DNA of 64,000 nucleotides from Natrinema salsiterrestre (lineage in GTDB: Archaea > Halobacteriota > Halobacteria > Halobacteriales > Natrialbaceae). Under the pieces are notes generated by a model. It had not been told where the DNA came from. It searched no databases and was given only the letters and a program-made list of their open reading frames with translations. Position numbers and translations under genes: made by a program. Where the stretch lies: NCBI RefSeq assembly GCF_029502005.1, contig NZ_JAMQOT010000005.1:368991-432990 (forward strand), written 5' to 3'. Each line of letters opens with the position of its first letter. Within the stretch, counting starts at the first letter, position 1. This document shows positions 60,043 through 64,000 of this stretch, piece by piece.

Positions 60043-62327
60043 CGGTACTCGTCCTCCCCCGTCGACGGACGACGTCGACGGCCCCCGAGATACGCGATCG
60101 TCCCCGCGAGACCCAGCCCGTAGATCCAGTGTGCGAGCAAGACGAACAGCAGGTACGCGACCACCTCGAGCCCGGTCTGACCGGTGTAGAAGGCGATCGC
60201 GAATCCGGAAGAAATCACCGTCGCGTACCACAGGCCGGTGACGAGCGTGAGTTCCCCCGGCAGGTACTCGCCCAGCGACAGAAACAGCAGGGACCAGACC
60301 GACATCCCGCCTGCGAGGAACAGGCCGTATCCGAGGCCGAGGTTCGCCGGCAACCCGACGAGCGTCGCCAGATTCGCGAACGACTCGAGGTCGAACACGC
60401 CCAACGCCACCGCCAGGAGGAGCACCCCGGTCATGAGCATCGTCCCGACGAAGCCACCGGCCGCGCCGATACCGGCGTCGTTCGCGACCGTTCGTGCGAC
60501 GGGCTCGATACGATCATAGAGCGATCGCGGGCGCTCCGCCTCTGCAGGCACATACGACCGGCGGACCGTCTCGGGTTCGGTCGGCGCGATTCCGCGCTCG
60601 CGCTCGAGTCGATCCTCGAACCACTGCCACTCGGGCGTGAACTGCTCGGTCGCCTTCAGCTCCCAGGGATCGGTCGTCTCGATCGGCGTCCCCTGAAAGT
60701 ACGACCAGAGCATGTTGTAGAGCCACATGAGGACGCTGATCCCGATGATGAACGCCCCCACCGTCGCGACGACCTGTAGCCCCGAGTACCCCGGTGGATA
60801 GGTCGCGTATCGGCGAGGGAGCTCGAGAAAGCCGAGCGCCATCAGGGTCATGAACGTGAGCGCCGACCCGATGACCAGCAGCGACGACTGGAAGATCGCG
60901 AGCCGTCGATCGTACATCCGGCCGGTAAGCATTGGATACCAGTAGTAGCTCGCGGCGAACATCATGAGCGGGATGATCCCCATGAGGATGAGGTGGAAGT
61001 GGCCGACGACGTAGTAGGTCCCGTGATACATCACGTCGACGGGGATGACGGCGAGGAAGATCCCCGTGACACCGCCGACGATGAACAGGCCGATCGAGCC
61101 GATACAGAGGATCGTCGGTGCGGCCAGCCTCACGTCGCCGTTCCACATGGTAGTGATCCAGTTGAACACCTTGATCGCGCTCGGGACGGCGATGGCGATC
61201 GAGGTGGCCATGAAACTCGCCCGAACGCGGGGATCGACGCCGGTTACGAACATGTGGTGTGCCCAGACGCCGAACGAGAGCACCCCGATGGCGATCGTCG
61301 AGTAGACGATGAACTTGAATCCGAACAGCTTGCGGCCGACGAACTTCGGGAGGATCAGGCTCATCAGTCCGGTCGCCGGCAGGAAAATGATGTAGACTTC
61401 CGGATGGCCCCAGAACCAGAGCAGATGTTGCCAGAGAATCGGACCGCCGCCCTCGACCGCGAAGAACGTCGTCCCGAAGTTGCGATCGAACAGGAGCATG
61501 AGCAGGGCCGTGCCGAGCAGGGGGAACGCGAAGACGATGATCGCGCTCGTGACGAGCATGTTCCACGAGAAGATGTCGAGGTTCGCCCAGCCGATCGACT
61601 CGTCGCGCTCGTAGATAACCGTCGTGATGAAATTGATCGCCCCGATCGTGGTAGCGATGCCACTCAAGTGGAGCCCGAGCAAGAGGAAATTAGTCTGCGG
61701 ATTCGGGGCCAGCGATAACGGCGGATACATCGTCCACCCGATCGCCGGCTCCTGAAACGCGAGCAGAACCGAGATCCAGTCGGTCGGCACGATGACCGCG
61801 AGGATCATACCCGTCACTTCCGCAATTATTCCCAACCTGGAAAGCAAGAGCGCGGGCGGCAGCAACCAGAATCCGACCGCGTTGAGCCGCGGAAACGCCA
61901 TGTCGTCGGCCCCGATCAGCAACGGGAGGAAGTAGTTCCCGATCCCGAAGAACACCGGCGTAACGAAGAAGATCAGCATGGTCAGCCCGTGCATCGTGAA
62001 CAGCTCGTTGTACGTCTGCTCGGTCCAGATATTCGCCTCCGGCGTCAACAGATGCGTTCGGATCATCATCGCGTCGATCCCGCCCCAGATCGCCGCGACG
62101 GTCCCGAAAGCGATGTAGAGCATCCCGACTTCCCGGTGGTTCGTCGTCGTCGTCCAGCGAACGGCTGCGGCCTTCGCGTCACTGAGGGTAACCCGTCCGT
62201 AGCGGCCCATCGCGTAGCCGCCGTCCGGCGCTGGCTCCACTCGTCCCCGCTGTGCCAGGAGGACCACTAGCAGACAGCTGCCGACGACGGCACCGAATAC
62301 CGAAACCTCGGCGAGCGCACGGTTCAT
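60039..62327 (-). CDS. coxA: Heme-copper oxidase subunit I with extra C-terminal membrane domain
   Basis: The catalytic subunit reduces O2 to water and pumps protons. The 762 residues have 12 oxidase helices. Heme and copper ligands are visible: FTMHGLTML (His near 110), WGHPEVYI with the Tyr-linked CuB His (near 305), HHMFVTG (near 355) and HFHLILMG (near 440). After about residue 600 a further domain of about four helices, starting AAGGFVGTMLMTGVLL, follows the standard oxidase end. Such C-terminal extensions, resembling the 4-TM DUF6789-type domain, are seen in haloarchaeal oxidases. It diverges from subunit II. Confidence 0.93.
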   Translation of the reverse strand: MNRALAEVSVFGAVVGSCLLVVLLAQRGRVEPAPDGGYAMGRYGRVTLSDAKAAAVRWTTTTNHREVGMLYIAFGTVAAIWGGIDAMMIRTHLLTPEANIWTEQTYNELFTMHGLTMLIFFVTPVFFGIGNYFLPLLIGADDMAFPRLNAVGFWLLPPALLLSRLGIIAEVTGMILAVIVPTDWISVLLAFQEPAIGWTMYPPLSLAPNPQTNFLLLGLHLSGIATTIGAINFITTVIYERDESIGWANLDIFSWNMLVTSAIIVFAFPLLGTALLMLLFDRNFGTTFFAVEGGGPILWQHLLWFWGHPEVYIIFLPATGLMSLILPKFVGRKLFGFKFIVYSTIAIGVLSFGVWAHHMFVTGVDPRVRASFMATSIAIAVPSAIKVFNWITTMWNGDVRLAAPTILCIGSIGLFIVGGVTGIFLAVIPVDVMYHGTYYVVGHFHLILMGIIPLMMFAASYYWYPMLTGRMYDRRLAIFQSSLLVIGSALTFMTLMALGFLELPRRYATYPPGYSGLQVVATVGAFIIGISVLMWLYNMLWSYFQGTPIETTDPWELKATEQFTPEWQWFEDRLERERGIAPTEPETVRRSYVPAEAERPRSLYDRIEPVARTVANDAGIGAAGGFVGTMLMTGVLLLAVALGVFDLESFANLATLVGLPANLGLGYGLFLAGGMSVWSLLFLSLGEYLPGELTLVTGLWYATVISSGFAIAFYTGQTGLEVVAYLLFVLLAHWIYGLGLAGTIAYLGGRRRRPSTGEDEYR

Positions 62328-62547
62328 CGTCGTCCGTCACCTCCGCTGGCCCGAGCGCACTGCCCGTCGCCGTACATAGCGATGGACTCACCATCGGCCC
62401 CAATAAAGTTGAACTGACAATTACGTGAGTGTCGTCATCATTGACGCATCACTCAGCCCGTATCTGCGGTCTACGACCGGTACACTGTCGTGACAGTAAC
62501 TCGAGCTATGACGGACATATATTACGCCGACCGTCGAAGCCACGGCA

Positions 62548-63324
62548 ATGAGTCGCCGTCGACGCACCTTCACCGCAGTCGTCGTCACAAGTTTCTCGAG
62601 CCTTCTCGTACTAACTGCATCCGTCGCCGCACAGTCGGAAAACCGCGATCTCATCGACGGCCTCGAGTACCAGCTTCTCTACGTCGCTCTCCCCCTGACG
62701 CTCTTCGTCCTCGTGATCCTGATCTACGCGGCCGTCAAGTTCCACGACAACGACGATCCGCAGCCGACCACGGAGGATCCTGCCCTCGAAATTACCTGGA
62801 CCGCCGCGACGGCGATCATCCTGCTGTTCGTCGGCCTCTCCGGCTACAGCGTCCTCGTCAGCCCGTACGTGTCTCCGTCACAGGCCCTCGACGCCGACGA
62901 CCGCAGTCAGGGGGAAATCGGATCGTTCGAAGACCTTCCCGACACGGGCGACGAGGAGATCCACGTTCGCGGATACCAGTGGGAGTGGCAAGCGACCTAT
63001 CCCGAATCGAACGCCACGACCGAGGACGAAATCGTGATCCCGGCCGATCGAAACGTCACCGTCTGGCTCACCAGTGACGACGTCGTTCACTCGCTGTTCG
63101 TGCCTGATCTAGCCGTCAAACAGGACGCATTCCCCGGCCGCTATACCCGCGCCCGAACGATCGTCTCCGAACCCGGCCGCTACGACGCCGTCTGCGCCGA
63201 ATTCTGCGGTGCCGGCCACTCTCGGATGGACGCCGCGATCGTCGTCGTCGAACCCGACACCTACGATCAATGGCTCGCGGAGACCGACGGTGAGAACGTC
63301 ACCGAGCCGCCTGAGCCCAACTGA
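62548..63324 (+). CDS. coxB: Heme-copper oxidase subunit II
   Basis: The 258 residues begin with a signal-like helix (MSRRRRTFTAVVVTSFSSLL). A second helix is near 55 (PLTLFVLVILIYAAV) and a third near 95. The CuA domain follows from about 125. CuA ligands are in VHSLFVPDLAVK and CAEFCGAGHSRM (two cysteines, one His, one Met). It should accept electrons from a halocyanin or another carrier. It is divergent from coxA over a 220-bp AT-containing gap, so the two subunits have back-to-back promoters. Confidence 0.96.
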   Translation: MSRRRRTFTAVVVTSFSSLLVLTASVAAQSENRDLIDGLEYQLLYVALPLTLFVLVILIYAAVKFHDNDDPQPTTEDPALEITWTAATAIILLFVGLSGYSVLVSPYVSPSQALDADDRSQGEIGSFEDLPDTGDEEIHVRGYQWEWQATYPESNATTEDEIVIPADRNVTVWLTSDDVVHSLFVPDLAVKQDAFPGRYTRARTIVSEPGRYDAVCAEFCGAGHSRMDAAIVVVEPDTYDQWLAETDGENVTEPPEPN

Positions 63325-63863
63325 GAACCGACGCTGTTCGGTCACTCGAATCGTCTCACGCCGGATCGGTCGCACGAACGGGGACGGGACGACAGAGGCG
63401 ACTCGAGCCTGCAAGAGTTAAACCGGCCCCGTTCCTAGAACTGGTGCGTGCCTTTAGTCCCCGTCCGAGCAAACCCATTCGGGTGCGATGACAGCACGGC
63501 GAACCCGGGCACGCAACAGTAGTACCCCGGGGAGCTCCCACGAGGTCCCCCGCCCGGCACGAGGGTTAGCCAGCCGACGCGGCACGCCGCCACGGGATGA
63601 GGCTGGACGTTAGTGTTCCGGGTGACATTTTCACGCAATAGTAGATTACGAACCATAATTCCGTTATACTCGACGAAACGGGTCAGCGCTGGCTATTCGA
63701 GAACGTCGCAGTGACTCCTTAGAGAACGATTCCACGTCGGGAGGGGGCGTGACGGGGTCAGTCGGTGTCTGATACGAGCTCGGTCGCTCTGCATCGTCGG
63801 GACGGTTCGAATATCGGTTCCGAATACAGTGTTACTACTGGAACCAGCGGTATATACGCAGAA
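63325..63863. other. Intergenic DNA between coxB and the 5S rRNA terminator, with a dyad-rich block
   Basis: No supported gene. Bases 63430-63620 contain many short inverted repeats on the minus strand (CCAGCC/GGCTGG, GCGGC/GCCGC, GGGAGCTCCC, CCCCGGGG) and an open 73-codon minus frame (63435-63656). A TATA-like GGTATATAC is at 63850-63858. No tRNA-Cys follows the 5S gene in the region seen. Confidence 0.4.
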
Positions 63864-63901
63864 ACCCCCACAGGACCACGACGCAGTGGCTCTGTGGGGG
63901 T
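63864..63901 (-). terminator. Hairpin downstream of 5S rRNA
   Basis: ACCCCCACAG (63864-63873) pairs perfectly with CTGTGGGGGT (63892-63901). An inner CCAC/GTGG pair and a six-base loop are within. Read on the minus strand the stem is followed by TTTCTGCG, so it may end the rRNA operon transcript or be a processing site. It lies only a few bases from the 5S 3' end. Confidence 0.6.
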
Positions 63902-63907
63902 GAAAGT

Positions 63908-64000
63908 ATGAGTGGTGGCGGCGAAACGAGTTTCCCAGAGGGTCGCCCACTCCAGTACTCACCGTAACGCAGGCGAGCTTATCTTCCGTGTTCGGGATGG
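63908..64000 (-). rRNA. rrf: 5S ribosomal RNA, 3' part
   Basis: The last 90 or so bases read, on the minus strand, as the conserved 5S core CCATCCCGAACACGGAAGATAAG followed by the GGGAAACTCGTTTCGCCGCCACT end. The plus strand shows GGTGGCGGCGAAACG and CTTATCTTCCGTGTTCGGGATGG. About 30 nt of the 5' end lie beyond the window. The gene is transcribed leftwards, so the 23S and 16S genes should be to the right. Confidence 0.93.

Noticed and set aside
63650..63860. tRNA-Cys expected behind 5S rRNA
   Set aside because: No cloverleaf or GCA anticodon loop could be found on the minus strand in this stretch.
1..64000. CRISPR array or cas genes
   Set aside because: No regularly spaced direct repeats with unique spacers and no Cas protein seen; the tRNA-Met repeats are only three, unequal and contain structured units.

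Overview
The window is a stretch of a halophilic archaeal (Halobacteria) chromosome. It is GC-rich and its proteins are strongly acidic. It encodes archaeal-only or haloarchaeal families: TATA-binding protein, membrane LonB, ribosomal protein S17e, MBF1, the bat-type HTH regulator, a HalOD1 output domain, CofD for F420, archaeal-type DNA ligase and geranylgeranyl reductase. The tRNA-Trp carries a 102-nt archaeal intron. Many genes have a TATA box 23-35 nt before the start codon, which points to leaderless mRNAs. Gene content fits a Natrialbales-type genome, but the genus cannot be fixed from sequence alone.

Layout. 1-6.1 kb: end of a CNNM/CBS membrane protein, a gene-free 1.2 kb, tbp and lonB divergent, then an EamA transporter. 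6.1-13 kb: a patatin lipase, a SRPBCC/alcohol dehydrogenase pair, initiator tRNA-Met followed by repeated copies of its own 3' end, a glutaredoxin, intron-bearing tRNA-Trp and a membrane protein. 13-19 kb: guaB, a cytidylate-kinase-like NTPase, a cupin, a Tat lipoprotein and a fused YcaO cyclodehydratase. 19-27 kb: a CPA2 antiporter, a MATE pump with its TetR regulator and operator, an RNA-binding protein, an ABC-2 exporter, a DJ-1/PfpI protein and Hsp20. 27-34 kb: a DHH phosphoesterase, a thiolase plus Cys-less HMG-CoA-synthase-like/DUF35 pair, small zinc and membrane proteins, a triple-zinc-site J-domain protein overlapping tail-to-tail with a TIR protein. 34-42.8 kb: tpiA, MBF1, the coupled run hisC - adenylate kinase - CDP-alcohol phosphatidyltransferase, a palindromic MITE-like element, DNA ligase and a GCS2-like ligase.

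42.8-49.3 kb: a berberine-bridge-type oxidoreductase, then a collinear run cofD - Dus-like - broken Tat nuclease - CitG-like - DUF447 - rps17e. 49.5-55 kb: asd, a bat-type regulator with a HalOD1 protein, UspA, a D-2-hydroxyacid dehydrogenase and geranylgeranyl reductase. 55-63.3 kb: aerobic terminal oxidase genes (subunit III; subunit I with an extra C-terminal membrane domain; divergent subunit II), interrupted by a secreted ricin/pectate-lyase-like protein, a small zinc protein and a manganese catalase. The right edge enters the 3' part of a 5S rRNA on the minus strand, so an rRNA operon lies beyond the window.

Most of the window is housekeeping. The parts most worth a second look are the tandem tRNA-Met 3'-end units, the fused YcaO enzyme, the TIR and J-domain pair, the cofD-to-DUF447 run with an embedded pseudogene, the thiolase/Cys-less partner pair, and three gene remnants that show ongoing decay.
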